Below the pieces are notes generated by a model that made no database searches, was not told the origin of the DNA, and saw only the letters and a program-made list of their open reading frames with translations. Position numbers and translations under genes: made by a program. Shown here piece by piece: positions 8,513 to 17,303 of a DNA stretch of 54,037 nt. How positions within the stretch are numbered: position 1 is the first letter of the stretch; each line of letters begins with the position of its first letter. Origin of the DNA: Ralstonia sp. SET104 (GTDB lineage: Bacteria > Pseudomonadota > Gammaproteobacteria > Burkholderiales > Burkholderiaceae); NCBI RefSeq assembly GCF_003851545.1, contig NZ_BHVX01000022.1:1-54037 (forward strand). The letters are read 5' to 3'.

Positions 8513-9124
8513 ATGAAAATCGCAATCATCGGCGCCACGGGGCGCGTGGGTACCCGCCTGATCGACGAAGCCCTGCGCCGCGGCCATCAGGTGACGGCCA
8601 TTGCGCGCACGGCGTCCACGCTGCCGGCACGTGCGGGCCTGACCGCCAAAGATGTCGATGCGGCCGATCAGGCTGCACTGGCCGCCGCGCTCGAGGGCAA
8701 CGATGTGGCCTACAGCACCGTGCGCTTCCTGCAAGCCAATGCCAACCAGATTGTTGGTGCAGTGAAGAAGGCGGCCGTGCCGCGCCTGCTGGTGGTGGGT
8801 GGCGCTGGCAGCCTGGAAGTGGCCCCGGGCGTGGCGCTGATCGACACGCCGCAGTTTCCGAAGGCGTACTTTGAAGAAGCCTCCGCAGGCCGGGATTTCC
8901 TCAACGCGCTGCGCAAGGAGACCGAACTGAACTGGACGTTCGTATCGCCGTCGGCGATCTTCGAACCGGGCGAGCGCACGGGCCGCTTCCGTGTCGGTAA
9001 GGACGCGCTGCTGGTGGATGCCGACGGCAAGCCCTGGATCTCGATGGAAGACTACGCCATCGCCTTCCTTGACGAGACCGAAAAGCCGGCGCATCCGCGC
9101 CAGCGCTTCACGGTCGGTTACTGA
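8513..9124 (+). CDS. NmrA-like NAD(P)-binding oxidoreductase
   Basis: The 203-residue protein has an N-terminal Rossmann fold with IAIIGATGRVGTRLIDEALRRG (the GxxGxxG loop at residues 7-13) and no YxxxK catalytic pair, as in atypical short-chain dehydrogenases of the NmrA/YwnB group. These proteins often act as redox sensors or reduce quinones. LLVVGGAGSLEV and WTFVSPSAIFEPGERTG are typical later motifs. A strong ribosome site (AAGGAG) precedes the ATG. It is probably controlled by the upstream Rrf2 protein. The substrate is unknown. Confidence 0.9.
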   Translation: MKIAIIGATGRVGTRLIDEALRRGHQVTAIARTASTLPARAGLTAKDVDAADQAALAAALEGNDVAYSTVRFLQANANQIVGAVKKAAVPRLLVVGGAGSLEVAPGVALIDTPQFPKAYFEEASAGRDFLNALRKETELNWTFVSPSAIFEPGERTGRFRVGKDALLVDADGKPWISMEDYAIAFLDETEKPAHPRQRFTVGY

Positions 9125-9156
9125 TTGGTCTTCGGCACAGACACGCCCGGCGCCAG

Positions 9157-10644
9157 TCAATCGGCGGGCGTGTCGGTCACGCCCGGTGGCGCATCATCGG
9201 GCTCGATCGGGTCGGGCGCAGAATCCAGCGCCGGCAGGCGAATCACGATCGCGCAGCCCCGTCCATCCGCGTGGGCCAGGCCGTCTTCAATCGCCACCGA
9301 GCCATTCCCCAATTCGGCGATACGGCGCACGATTGCCAGCCCGAGGCCGCTGCCCTGCGACTGACTGGTGCGCGGGCGGTAGAAACGTTCGAACACACGG
9401 TCGCGCTCGTCAGGCGGGATGCCGGGGCCGGAATCTTCAATGCGCAGCTCGACCATCGGCATGCCTGCCTGGTCGATACGCCGCACCGCCACGCGCACTT
9501 CGCCGCCGTTGGGCGTCTCACGCACGGCGTTGTCGAGCACGTTTTCCACCAGCGTGGCAGCGTCTTCATGTGACACCGACACCCACGCCTGGTTGGCGCC
9601 GTCGTACGACAGCGTGATGTCGCGCCGCTCGGCACGCGAGGCCTGCTGGATCACGCCGCTGCGCGCACAGCCCGCCAGATCGGACAACGCGCCCTGCGCG
9701 AGCTGCGCCTCCACGCGGCGCGCATCGAGCCGCGCGATGGCAAGCAGCTTGGCCAACGACTGCGTTGCGCGTGAAATGCCACGATCAAACTCGCGCAGCG
9801 CGGTGGAGCGATCGTCTTCGCTGTCGGAGTGCGACACGACATACGCCTGCGCCTGAATGGCCGCCAGCGGCGTGCGCAATTCGTGCGCGGCATCTGCAAA
9901 GAAGCGGCGGTCCGCCTCAATGCTACGGCGCACGCGCGCGAACAGGCCATTCAGCGCATCGACCAGCGGTTTCAGTTCGGCATGCTCAACGCTCTGCACG
10001 GGGTCGAGATCGGCGGAGTCGCGCGCCTCAACCTGGCGCGTGAGCGTGCGCAGCGGCTTGAGGCCCTGGTGCGCAGCCCAACCAACCATCACCATCAGCA
10101 CGCTCGCCAGAATGGCCAGCGCCACCGCCACCTCTTGAAAGAGATCGCGAATGGCGCGTTCGTAGGCAGACAGCGGCTGCGCCACCGTGGCTGAAAGTTT
10201 GCTGTCGATGCTGTCGACCGTATAGCTGCGCCATGGTTTGCCTTCCAGCATGATCTCGACGACGGTGTCGTGTGCCTTGCCGCACGGCATGGTGGGCGCA
10301 CCGGGGAAAGCAGTGATGACATGGCCGGCGCGATCACACAGCACGTAGCGGAATTCGCCGGGCAGGATGTTGGGCAGCGACAGGCCCAGCTTGATGTCGG
10401 TGAGGCGGCGCAGGAATTCTTCGCGGCGCGGCACATCATCCATGTTCAGGGTGGTGAGGTCCGCATAGGCCTGCGCCGACATGCGCAGATCGCTCACCAC
10501 CTGGCGGCTGTTGGTGCGCGAGATCTCCAGGTGCGCAATAACGAGCTGCACCAGCAGCATCAACACCAGCGCAAGCAGGATCAGCACATACAGCCGGAAC
10601 GACAGCGAGCGGACTCGCAGGATCGCCGGAACCGCCAGCTTCAT
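9157..10644 (-). CDS. Two-component sensor histidine kinase (QseC/TctE-like)
   Basis: The 495-residue membrane kinase has transmembrane segments at about 15-38 and 170-190 flanking a periplasmic sensor of roughly 130 residues, then a HAMP linker. The dimerisation helix carries the phosphorylated H254 in FFADAAHELRTPLAA. The ATPase domain shows the N box (LVENVLDNAVRETP), G1 (IEDSGPGIPP) and G2 (GSGLGLAIVRR). Its ATG overlaps the stop of the response regulator by four bases, so the two are translationally coupled. The signal is unknown. Two cysteines in the sensor domain (VLCDRAG and TMPCGKA) could form a disulfide. Confidence 0.95.
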   Translation of the reverse strand: MKLAVPAILRVRSLSFRLYVLILLALVLMLLVQLVIAHLEISRTNSRQVVSDLRMSAQAYADLTTLNMDDVPRREEFLRRLTDIKLGLSLPNILPGEFRYVLCDRAGHVITAFPGAPTMPCGKAHDTVVEIMLEGKPWRSYTVDSIDSKLSATVAQPLSAYERAIRDLFQEVAVALAILASVLMVMVGWAAHQGLKPLRTLTRQVEARDSADLDPVQSVEHAELKPLVDALNGLFARVRRSIEADRRFFADAAHELRTPLAAIQAQAYVVSHSDSEDDRSTALREFDRGISRATQSLAKLLAIARLDARRVEAQLAQGALSDLAGCARSGVIQQASRAERRDITLSYDGANQAWVSVSHEDAATLVENVLDNAVRETPNGGEVRVAVRRIDQAGMPMVELRIEDSGPGIPPDERDRVFERFYRPRTSQSQGSGLGLAIVRRIAELGNGSVAIEDGLAHADGRGCAIVIRLPALDSAPDPIEPDDAPPGVTDTPAD

Positions 10645-11318
10645 TGGGTGGCCCCGCGATTGCCACCGATCATGTAGCCGACACCGCGAATGGTCTGAAT
10701 GGTTTCGTTGCCGAGCTTGCGGCGCAAGTGGTGGATGACGACTTCGAGCGCGTTCGCGCTCACGCTGTCGCCCTCGCGATAGAGCGCGTCCATGAGCGTT
10801 TCGCGCGGCACCCAGCGATGGGCGCGGCGCACGAGTTCGAGCAGCAGTTGGTATTCGCGCGGCGTGAGTTCAATGACCTGCCCCCCTTGCGTCACCCGCT
10901 TCTGCGAGGGCTCCACCACCAGGTTGCCGACGTTCCACTGGTTGGTGCTCTGCCCCGCATGGCGACGCAGCACGGCGCGCAGGCGGGCGATAAGCTCGTC
11001 CACGGGAAACGGCTTGACGAGGAAATCGTCCGCGCCCGAATCCAAACCCTTGAGACGCTCGGACAACGCATCGCGCGCGCTGGCAATGATGACGGGCACG
11101 TCGCTGTGCGCGGCACGCAGTTCTTCGAGGAAGGTGTGGCCCTCACCGTCGGGCAACCCGAGATCGAGCACGATGGCCTCGAAGGTGTTGGTGGTGATCC
11201 ATTTTTGCGCGTCGACAAGGCGGCGCACCCAGGTCGCGTTGTAGCCGGCCTGACGCAGCGCGCGGGCCAGTGCGGTGCCCAGTGGCAAATCGTCTTCAAT
11301 AAGGAGAATGGCGTTCAT
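10641..11318 (-). CDS. OmpR-family response regulator (QseB-like)
   Basis: The 225-residue protein has a receiver domain at 1-118 with the acidic pair ED (8-9), phospho-acceptor D52 in IVLDLGLPDGEG and the conserved lysine in DDFLVKPF. The usual threonine/serine switch lies in VIIASARD. A linker leads to a winged-helix DNA-binding domain (LTPREYQLLLELVRRAHRWVPRETLMDALY, then NALEVVIHHLRRKLG, then IRGVGYMIGG). It is the first gene of a two-gene operon with the kinase. Targets are not evident from the window. Confidence 0.95.
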   Translation of the reverse strand: MNAILLIEDDLPLGTALARALRQAGYNATWVRRLVDAQKWITTNTFEAIVLDLGLPDGEGHTFLEELRAAHSDVPVIIASARDALSERLKGLDSGADDFLVKPFPVDELIARLRAVLRRHAGQSTNQWNVGNLVVEPSQKRVTQGGQVIELTPREYQLLLELVRRAHRWVPRETLMDALYREGDSVSANALEVVIHHLRRKLGNETIQTIRGVGYMIGGNRGATQ

Positions 11319-11540
11319 GCGCGGGAATCTCGGCGGCGGGAATAACGTAAACGGACAACCGGCACCCAGGAAAACAGGCGCCGGCGAAGGTCGAAATCTA
11401 CCGCAATGGACTGAGCTTTACCTTAAATGTGTGGCGACACGTGACGTGGCAGTCGCCCCACAAACAGAGACTGCGCATGGTTATCGGCATAGAAAGCAGC
11501 CTCTTGACTATCACTAAAAAACTTCAATTGTATTTTTCTT

Positions 11541-11780
11541 ATGACGTTGGCGTTGGTTCCGGCGTTGGTTCCGGCGTTGATTCCGGCATGCATCGGCGTG
11601 GCGATGCTGGGCGAGCACGCCATTGGCAAGCTGCTTGTCATCAGCCAGGTGGTGCTGGGTCTGCAATTGCCGTTTGCGATGTTTCCGCTGATCCGTATGA
11701 CGGGCGATCGCACGCTGATGGGCGTGTTTGCGAGCAACTGATTAACGACGGTACTGGCGTGGCAAGTGCTGGCGGGCTAA
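11541..11780 (+). pseudogene. Remnant of an Nramp/MntH metal transporter C-terminus
   Basis: The frame encodes ALIPACIGVAMLGEHAIGKL, then LLVISQVVLGLQLPFAMFPL and IRMTGDRTLMGVF, which match the penultimate membrane region of Nramp divalent-metal transporters. A TGA stop at 11739-11741 interrupts the frame, and family-like sequence continues in phase as LTTVLAWQVLAG to a TAA at 11778-11780. The N-terminal two-thirds of the transporter and its last helix are absent. Three 12-base repeats at 11552-11587 (VPAL units) expand the start. This is a decayed fragment, not a functional gene. Confidence 0.75.
11552..11587 (+). repeat. Three tandem 12-base repeats in the MntH remnant
   Basis: GTTGGTTCCGGC occurs at 11552-11563 and 11564-11575, then with one change (GTTGATTCCGGC) at 11576-11587. 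In frame the units read V-P-A-L or V-P-A-I. It looks like replication slippage in an unselected sequence. Confidence 0.7.
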
Positions 11781-11926
11781 GCGGTAAGTTGCGGGCCCCC
11801 CCCACTAAAAATCTGCGCACGGTGGGTCGCGCGCCAATTAGAATGCGCGCTTTGTAGCGCAATCCGGCCTGTTCCTGCCCGCGCCTGCATCATCGCGCCG
11901 CGCCCGAAGGCCCCTCTTGCCCTGCC

Positions 11927-13027
11927 TTGAGCGCGAACCTGCCTACCGTCTCCGACCTGCCCGACGCACGCGCGCCCTCGCGTGATTATCAAGCACGCCA
12001 TTTCGTGCCGATGATTCTCGCGCTAAGCAAATGCGGCGTGCTCGGTTATGGCTTCGCAATCATGCTGGGCTGGTCGGTCGGGCTGCTGCATCGGCCGGAG
12101 CCGCTGCTTGCGCTGCTCGTGCTGTTGATAGTCATCGTGCAGACGGCGCAGCGGCATCGGCATACTGGCCTGTGGGGGCCGCTGGCGCTTACCCATCTGT
12201 TTGCCGAAGAAGTTGCCATCATCGCGTTTGGCCATCAGGCCGGCCTCGAATGGGTGCTGCCCGCGTTCTACCTGATGCCGCTTGCCACCAGCCCCGCGTG
12301 GCTCACCCGGCGCGATTTCTGCATTGCCATGGCGCTGTGCACCGCCGGGCCCATCACCGCGCTGCTCATCGCGCCAGAACCCGCCACGACAATCCACCAT
12401 GGGTGGCTGGGCCTGGTGCTCTATCTGCCCATCTGTATTGCGGCGGCCGCCGTCATTCACCACTACCTGCTGCGCGCCATGGCGCGACACTTTGCAGCCG
12501 AACGCAGCCTGGCCGATCGTGCCAACACCGACCACCTGACGGGCATGCTCGCGCGGCAGCGCTTCTTTGAATTGGGCAGCTTTGCGGTAGAGCGCGCGCA
12601 GCATCATGCCGAGCCGCTCTGCGCGCTGTACCTCGACGTTGATCACTTCAAATCCATTAACGATACGTGGGGACACGCCGCCGGCGACGACGCACTCGTT
12701 GCACTGTCCGACGCGCTGGCAGGCGTGCTGCGCCCGGCTGATCTGTTCGGCCGATTGGGCGGCGATGAATTTGCTGTGCTGCTGCCTGGCTGCGGCCTGA
12801 CCGGCGCGCTTGCGGTGGTCGATCGGCTCAAGACTGCCGTGGCCGACACGCAAACGCCGGTAGGCCCGTTGACCGTGAGCGTAGGAGCCGCACCGCTGCG
12901 CCCGGGGCAAGACCTCGCGCGCCTGCTGGCCGATGCCGACATCGGCCTGATGGAAGCCAAGCGCCAAGGCCGCAACCGCGTGTGCGTGCCAGCCGACGTG
13001 CGAAGCGTGGCAGACCAACCACACTAG
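11927..13027 (+). CDS. Membrane diguanylate cyclase (GGDEF)
   Basis: The 366-residue reading starts at TTG 11927; an ATG at 12011 would shorten it by 28 residues and is also possible because neither has a strong ribosome site. Residues about 28-190 hold several hydrophobic helices (MILALSKCGVLGYGFAIMLGW, LLALLVLLIVIV, LGLVLYLPICIAAAAVIHHY) acting as a membrane sensor. The GGDEF domain follows a short coiled segment; the active site is GRLGGDEFAVLLPG with GGDEF at 278-282, and LDVDHFKSIND precedes it. RPAD sits five residues before GGDEF, a correct RxxD inhibitory site, so this cyclase should be feedback-inhibited by c-di-GMP. It lies just upstream of an MscS gene. Confidence 0.92.
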   Translation: MSANLPTVSDLPDARAPSRDYQARHFVPMILALSKCGVLGYGFAIMLGWSVGLLHRPEPLLALLVLLIVIVQTAQRHRHTGLWGPLALTHLFAEEVAIIAFGHQAGLEWVLPAFYLMPLATSPAWLTRRDFCIAMALCTAGPITALLIAPEPATTIHHGWLGLVLYLPICIAAAAVIHHYLLRAMARHFAAERSLADRANTDHLTGMLARQRFFELGSFAVERAQHHAEPLCALYLDVDHFKSINDTWGHAAGDDALVALSDALAGVLRPADLFGRLGGDEFAVLLPGCGLTGALAVVDRLKTAVADTQTPVGPLTVSVGAAPLRPGQDLARLLADADIGLMEAKRQGRNRVCVPADVRSVADQPH

Positions 13028-13097
13028 AGCAGCACCGCACGCTCGGGCAGGCACGTTATGTGCGGCGCAACACCCGTGTTCTTGCACGGAGAGTCCC

Positions 13098-14231
13098 ATG
13101 GAGTGGCTGAATGCCCACACCTTCCTGCGCGTGCCGGCCCGCGACTGGGCGGCCGCCGCACTTACGGTGGTTGCCACCTATGCGCTGTTGTCCAGCGTGT
13201 TGCGCCTGATCGGTAACCGGTTTGAAGCCCGTGCGCGCCGCACTGGCTATCGCTTCGACATCCTGGCCTCGGCAGTGCTGCGCGATACGCATCCGCTGTT
13301 CATCGCGCTGGCCGCGCTGCTGGCAGGGTCGTATTTCATCGACCTGCCCACGCGCATTGCCAACAAACTCGACCACATCTGGTTCGTCATCATCGGCTTC
13401 CAGGTCGCGCTATGGCTCAACCGCGCCGTAAAGCTGTGGGCGCGTGATCGGCTGTCTACGCAAACCCACGCCACGCGCAACCCTGTGATCACATCGATGA
13501 CGGGGTGGGTGCTGCGGTTTGCATTGTGGTCGATGCTGCTGCTGGCCATTCTGGCCAACGTGGGCGTGAACATCACGGCCTTCGTCGCCAGCCTGGGTGT
13601 AGGCGGTGTGGCGGTCGCGCTGGCGGTACAGAGCATCCTGAGTGACCTGTTTGCCTCGCTCGCCATCGGGCTGGACAAGCCGTTCGAGATCGGTGACTTC
13701 ATCGTCTTCGAATCGATTGCCGGCACGGTGCAGCACGTGGGGCTCAAAACCACGCGCATCCGCAGCTTGTCGGGTGAGGAGATCGTTGCTTCCAACACGG
13801 CGTTGCTCAAGAGCACGATCCACAATTACAAACGAATGTCGGAACGACGCATCGTCTTCGCCTTCGGGGTGACCTACGATGCGCGCGCGGCGCAATTGCA
13901 GAAGATTCCGGACATCGTGCGCCACGCGGTGGAAGCTGCGGGCAACACGCGCTTCGACCGCGCGCACTTCAAGGAATTTGGCGAAAACGCGCTGAACTTC
14001 GAGGTCGTGTACTTCGTCACCGATCCGGACTTCAACCTGTACATGGACATTCAGCAGCGCATCAACCTGACGATCCTGGAGGGGCTGGAGAATCTCGGTA
14101 CGTCGTTCGCGCTGCCGACACGCACGATCCAGCTTGTGCGTCGTGACGGCGAGCCCGTTGAACCGGAAGACCTGGCGGGCCGCAAATCCACAGCGGGCAC
14201 CCAACGCGTAAGCGCGCGGGCTAGCGGCTGA
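13098..14231 (+). CDS. MscS-family mechanosensitive ion channel
   Basis: The 377-residue protein has three or four N-terminal membrane helices and then the pore helix with the glycine/alanine pattern ITAFVASLGVGGVAVALAVQ, followed by SDLFASLAIGLDKPFEIGDFI, the MscS beta-domain signature. The C-terminal cytoplasmic domain runs to about 345 and ends in TRTIQLVRRDG with a short polar tail. The channel opens under membrane tension to relieve osmotic downshock. It starts 70 bases after the diguanylate cyclase, and its 3' end overlaps by 11 bases the convergent hydrolase gene. Confidence 0.94.
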   Translation: MEWLNAHTFLRVPARDWAAAALTVVATYALLSSVLRLIGNRFEARARRTGYRFDILASAVLRDTHPLFIALAALLAGSYFIDLPTRIANKLDHIWFVIIGFQVALWLNRAVKLWARDRLSTQTHATRNPVITSMTGWVLRFALWSMLLLAILANVGVNITAFVASLGVGGVAVALAVQSILSDLFASLAIGLDKPFEIGDFIVFESIAGTVQHVGLKTTRIRSLSGEEIVASNTALLKSTIHNYKRMSERRIVFAFGVTYDARAAQLQKIPDIVRHAVEAAGNTRFDRAHFKEFGENALNFEVVYFVTDPDFNLYMDIQQRINLTILEGLENLGTSFALPTRTIQLVRRDGEPVEPEDLAGRKSTAGTQRVSARASG

Positions 14232-15108
14232 GCACCGCGGGCATGGTGATAAACGCTGCGTCAAGGCTGTGCCACAGCGGCCTTGAACGCGGCACCATGT
14301 CTTGCCGGAAGTACCACCAGAAGTAGCCGCCCACAAAGCGCGGATGCGCAATCGTGAGCCCGTAGTAGTGCGCGACGAGCGCCGCCTTACGGGCGGCATG
14401 CCGCGTACCGACTTCACCAAAGCCGAGCATGGCGTGCGGAAACTGTTGGCCCAGGCGGCCGAACACCGCGTTCCAGTCGGGCGGCGCGATCTTGCAGTCG
14501 TCTTCATAAAAGCTGATGAACACGTAGTCGAGCCCGTCGCGCAGGCGCGGGGGCAGGTTGCGCTCGACCCAACTGAACATCGTGCGTGACGGCTGCTCGG
14601 CACAGCCTTCGTTGTAGTAGAGCGTGAGTGCCACGCGGCCGCCAGCGGCTTTGATGATCTCGTAAGCAGCCATGGTCTTGTCGACCACGTCGTGTGTGGG
14701 GCCCGTCCACTCGCCATTGATCTCGTTGCCGATTTCCCAGACGTCGACGGTCTTGCCGAGCGTGTGCAGGTAGGCGGTTGCGCGCTCGCGCAATTGCAGC
14801 GTGGTGTATTGCCTGAGCGTAGAGGAATCCACCAGTTCGCCCATCACGTACGCCACGTGCCGGATGGCGGCCACGGGCCCGGCGTAGTGCGGCGCGTCCA
14901 TACCTTCATCAAAGACGATGCGCACGGTGGGCGTGCGCGATAGGTGCGCCAGCGCATCCACCACGGCCGGCACGTTGTCCACCGCATCAACTGTCACCCC
15001 ATATAACGGCGCAGGGCCGGCAGGCATCATGCCCACCGGCCCCGCGGCCTGGGTGGATGCACTCAATACCAGCATTGTCACTGCCAGTATCAAGCGCATC
15101 CGGAGCAT
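14221..15108 (-). CDS. Exported clan GH-A-like glycoside hydrolase of the polysaccharide cluster
   Basis: The 295-residue protein begins with a signal peptide (LILAVTMLVLSASTQAA, cleavage near residue 22; translation could also begin at MRLILAV, 15099). The rest resembles a TIM-barrel hydrolase. VWEIGNEINGEW carries a GNE motif with E129 as candidate acid/base, and LGFGEVGT carries E232 as candidate nucleophile, the spacing and contexts expected of clan GH-A. Aromatic residues near the end (GGYFWWYFRQD) could line a sugar site. It starts 3 bases after the DUF2334 gene and is last in the cluster. Inferred job: trimming or releasing the glycan in the periplasm. The exact family is not assigned. 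Confidence 0.72.
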   Translation of the reverse strand: MLRMRLILAVTMLVLSASTQAAGPVGMMPAGPAPLYGVTVDAVDNVPAVVDALAHLSRTPTVRIVFDEGMDAPHYAGPVAAIRHVAYVMGELVDSSTLRQYTTLQLRERATAYLHTLGKTVDVWEIGNEINGEWTGPTHDVVDKTMAAYEIIKAAGGRVALTLYYNEGCAEQPSRTMFSWVERNLPPRLRDGLDYVFISFYEDDCKIAPPDWNAVFGRLGQQFPHAMLGFGEVGTRHAARKAALVAHYYGLTIAHPRFVGGYFWWYFRQDMVPRSRPLWHSLDAAFITMPAVLSR

Positions 15109-15111
15109 GGC

Positions 15112-16830
15112 TTACTGCACCGTGCTGGCGTCCACCCAGGTAAAGCCCAGTGCGGAGATGCCGCTGATGATGGTTTGGAAATCCTGATAGCCCGGCGTGC
15201 CGAGTTCCGGTTCCAGCCAGAACGGATGGAAGAAGAACGAGGCAAAGCCATCGCGCACAACCTGCGCATACGTTGCGTTGGTCAAGATGTCCTGCGCGGT
15301 GTACGTCAGGCACGATGACGGATCGATATTGCAGATGTTGTATTCCACGTTGCCAAGGTTTTCCGGAATCACGCGCTGGTTGTAGTAGTCCTTCTGAATG
15401 ATGTAGGGGAAGAACTGGCCAACCGAGAAATCGTGACCCAGCGTGCTGGCATTCAGCGTCTGCGGATTGTCAGACGTGTAGTACACCACGCGCTGATACG
15501 TGTTTTTGAAGTACTGCGGCACCGCCTTGATGGCCAGCGGAGACGACTGGTAATGCGGCGCCTCCCATGCAAACGGCGTGTAACCGTTGAGCTGGAACTC
15601 CAGCAGGCCGGCAGACAAGCGCCCTGCTGCCCATTGCGTTGAATCTTCGTTCACGGGCCGGTTCTGCGTGGCGAGCCAGAACTCGAAGTCGTTCGCGCTG
15701 ACCGCGTTGATGAGGTTCGGAATGTTGCTGTACTGATGCGTATAGCCGTGCATCAGGATATGCCCGCCGCGTGCCAGCGCGTGGTTCAGCGCCTTCTTGA
15801 GCCCTGTTGCATTGACCAGGTGAATGGTCTGCGAGACGCCGCCGTTGTAAACGCCGTTCGGGTCTGTATACAGCGGGATGGTGGCGAGCGAGAACGGAAT
15901 CTTCAGGCTGTACAGGTAGTCAGTCAGGGTGTTGATGGACGTCACGGTATTGGTGGCGTTGATATCTTCCAGGCGCACCAGTGCGCGGTGCAGCGTGGGC
16001 GCATTCGTGCCCAGCATGTCATGCAGCATGTCGCACATCACCAGGTAGCGGTCGCGCGGTCCGATGTACGAAAACGGCATGTCGGCCACATACCAGAAGT
16101 TGCCCGAGCGGATGATGTACGGCGCGGTTTCCTGCGTGACCGAATTGGTGATGGTCACCACGCTGCTGGCCTTGGTGGCATCCACCACAGACGTTACGCC
16201 AATGTCGGGATCGGCCGAAATGACACCGCTCGTGGCATCGAAGGCGTAGTACTTGGTCATGGACTGGCTCTTGTACGACACGGTATCGAAGAACCCCGGG
16301 TTCGGCGTGCTAGCCGAGGGCGCCGCATTCATGCCGCGCAGGCCGGCAAAGTTGATCCCGTAGCGCGTGGTGAACGGATACGCCGTATTCCAGGCGAGCT
16401 CCCACAGGTTGTACTTGAACCAGACGACGGTTTTCTGTGTGGTGGTCACATCCGACAGGAACGCCGCCGGTATGGGGTTGTTGTAGTAACTCCCCAGGTA
16501 GAACGTGGCGGTGTACTGCTCGGTCATGCCGGCCGTGTAGTTTTGCACGGGCAGCATGGTGATGGTGGTGTTGAAGTGTGCGAGCAGGTTGTACAGCATG
16601 ATCGCGTACGCCTTGCCCAGGTTGGTGTACTGGTCGTTGGCGGGCGCATCGTACAGCACCAGCATCTTGGCCGGCGTGGTCTGCGCCGATGCAGAGCCGC
16701 CGACCGTCACGCAAATGGGCCCGAGCCCGATCGTGCAGGTGGCGCCCTGTGCTGGCCCTGTCAGCGAAATACCAAGCAGGCCGCCCGCAAACACGAGCGC
16801 GCACAGGAACTTACGTAGCAGTGTCTTCAT
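15112..16830 (-). CDS. DUF2334 polysaccharide-deacetylase-like periplasmic protein
   Basis: From ATG 16830, which follows GGAGAG, the product has 572 residues. A signal peptide (LCALVFAGGLLGISLTGPAQG) is cleaved near residue 30. After an N-terminal domain of about 240 residues comes a DUF2334 region related to polysaccharide deacetylases: RLEDINATNT near 286, the histidine motif LMHGYTHQY near 360, WEAPHY, and a late FFFHPFWLEP. In the deacetylase fold such acidic and histidine residues bind the metal. It lies between a small exported protein and a glycoside hydrolase in the glycan cluster. I infer N-deacetylation of the exported polymer, by analogy with PgaB; catalytic competence is not proven by sequence. 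Confidence 0.78.
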   Translation of the reverse strand: MKTLLRKFLCALVFAGGLLGISLTGPAQGATCTIGLGPICVTVGGSASAQTTPAKMLVLYDAPANDQYTNLGKAYAIMLYNLLAHFNTTITMLPVQNYTAGMTEQYTATFYLGSYYNNPIPAAFLSDVTTTQKTVVWFKYNLWELAWNTAYPFTTRYGINFAGLRGMNAAPSASTPNPGFFDTVSYKSQSMTKYYAFDATSGVISADPDIGVTSVVDATKASSVVTITNSVTQETAPYIIRSGNFWYVADMPFSYIGPRDRYLVMCDMLHDMLGTNAPTLHRALVRLEDINATNTVTSINTLTDYLYSLKIPFSLATIPLYTDPNGVYNGGVSQTIHLVNATGLKKALNHALARGGHILMHGYTHQYSNIPNLINAVSANDFEFWLATQNRPVNEDSTQWAAGRLSAGLLEFQLNGYTPFAWEAPHYQSSPLAIKAVPQYFKNTYQRVVYYTSDNPQTLNASTLGHDFSVGQFFPYIIQKDYYNQRVIPENLGNVEYNICNIDPSSCLTYTAQDILTNATYAQVVRDGFASFFFHPFWLEPELGTPGYQDFQTIISGISALGFTWVDASTVQ

Positions 16831-16853
16831 GATGACTCTCCGACTCATGACAA

Positions 16854-17294
16854 TCATGGGCGATAGACCGAGCCATCCGCTTGGCGGTAGAGCCCGAGAT
16901 TGAAGTTGAGGCCACGGTCGTGGCCACGTTCGGTACCTGTCGCTTCGTTTTCCGGCACGCCGGGGCGGACGTCAGTCATGACCACCGTGCGTGGCGGCGG
17001 GATGACCTGTCCGTTCTCATCCATGACGCCGTAGCCGTAGGCGCGCGGGCCTCCGGTCACGGGCCTGGGTGCCGCCGCCACAACAGTGGGCTGCACGGCC
17101 GCGGCTATGACCCTGGAAGACGCGGGCGACGAGGCTTTCTTGTCCGCGTTTGAAACGGGGCCGCTCCGGTCCACCGCACCCGTCACGATGGCGGGCACGC
17201 CCCCATCGCCGGCCCACGGTGGCGCAACGATCAGCCACCCGGCAACGAGTGCAGAGGCCAGCAACACGCCACCCCCGATTCGTTTCGCTTTCAT
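16854..17294 (-). CDS. Small exported proline/alanine-rich protein of the polysaccharide cluster
   Basis: The 146-residue protein starts at ATG 17294 after TAGGAGGCTTTG, a near-perfect ribosome site. Residues 5-25 form one hydrophobic segment (GGGVLLASALVAGWLIVAPPW), a signal anchor or uncleaved signal. The rest is a low-complexity linker rich in A, P, S and V, ending in a conserved-looking tail (YGYGVMDENGQVIPPPRTVV, then GLNFNLGLYRQADGSVYRP). I do not recognise a family. It is 9 bases after the epimerase gene and 23 bases before the deacetylase-like gene, so it is certainly part of the operon. A structural or linking role in the periplasm is possible. Confidence 0.7.
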   Translation of the reverse strand: MKAKRIGGGVLLASALVAGWLIVAPPWAGDGGVPAIVTGAVDRSGPVSNADKKASSPASSRVIAAAVQPTVVAAAPRPVTGGPRAYGYGVMDENGQVIPPPRTVVMTDVRPGVPENEATGTERGHDRGLNFNLGLYRQADGSVYRP

Positions 17295-17303
17295 CAAAGC
17301 CTC

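Noticed and set aside
9140-9174. Inverted repeat GACACGCCC/GGGCGTGTC at the convergent end of the oxidoreductase and kinase genes
   Set aside because: Nine-pair stem but a 17-base loop, no T run, and half of it lies in the kinase coding sequence, so a terminator call is weak.
13410-14717. Minus-strand frame of 435 codons spanning the MscS and hydrolase genes
   Set aside because: It runs across two real genes in the wrong frame and matches nothing.
15736-16818. Plus-strand frame of 360 codons opposite the DUF2334 gene
   Set aside because: No ribosome site or motif; it is the antisense of a gene with a clear signal peptide and conserved domain.
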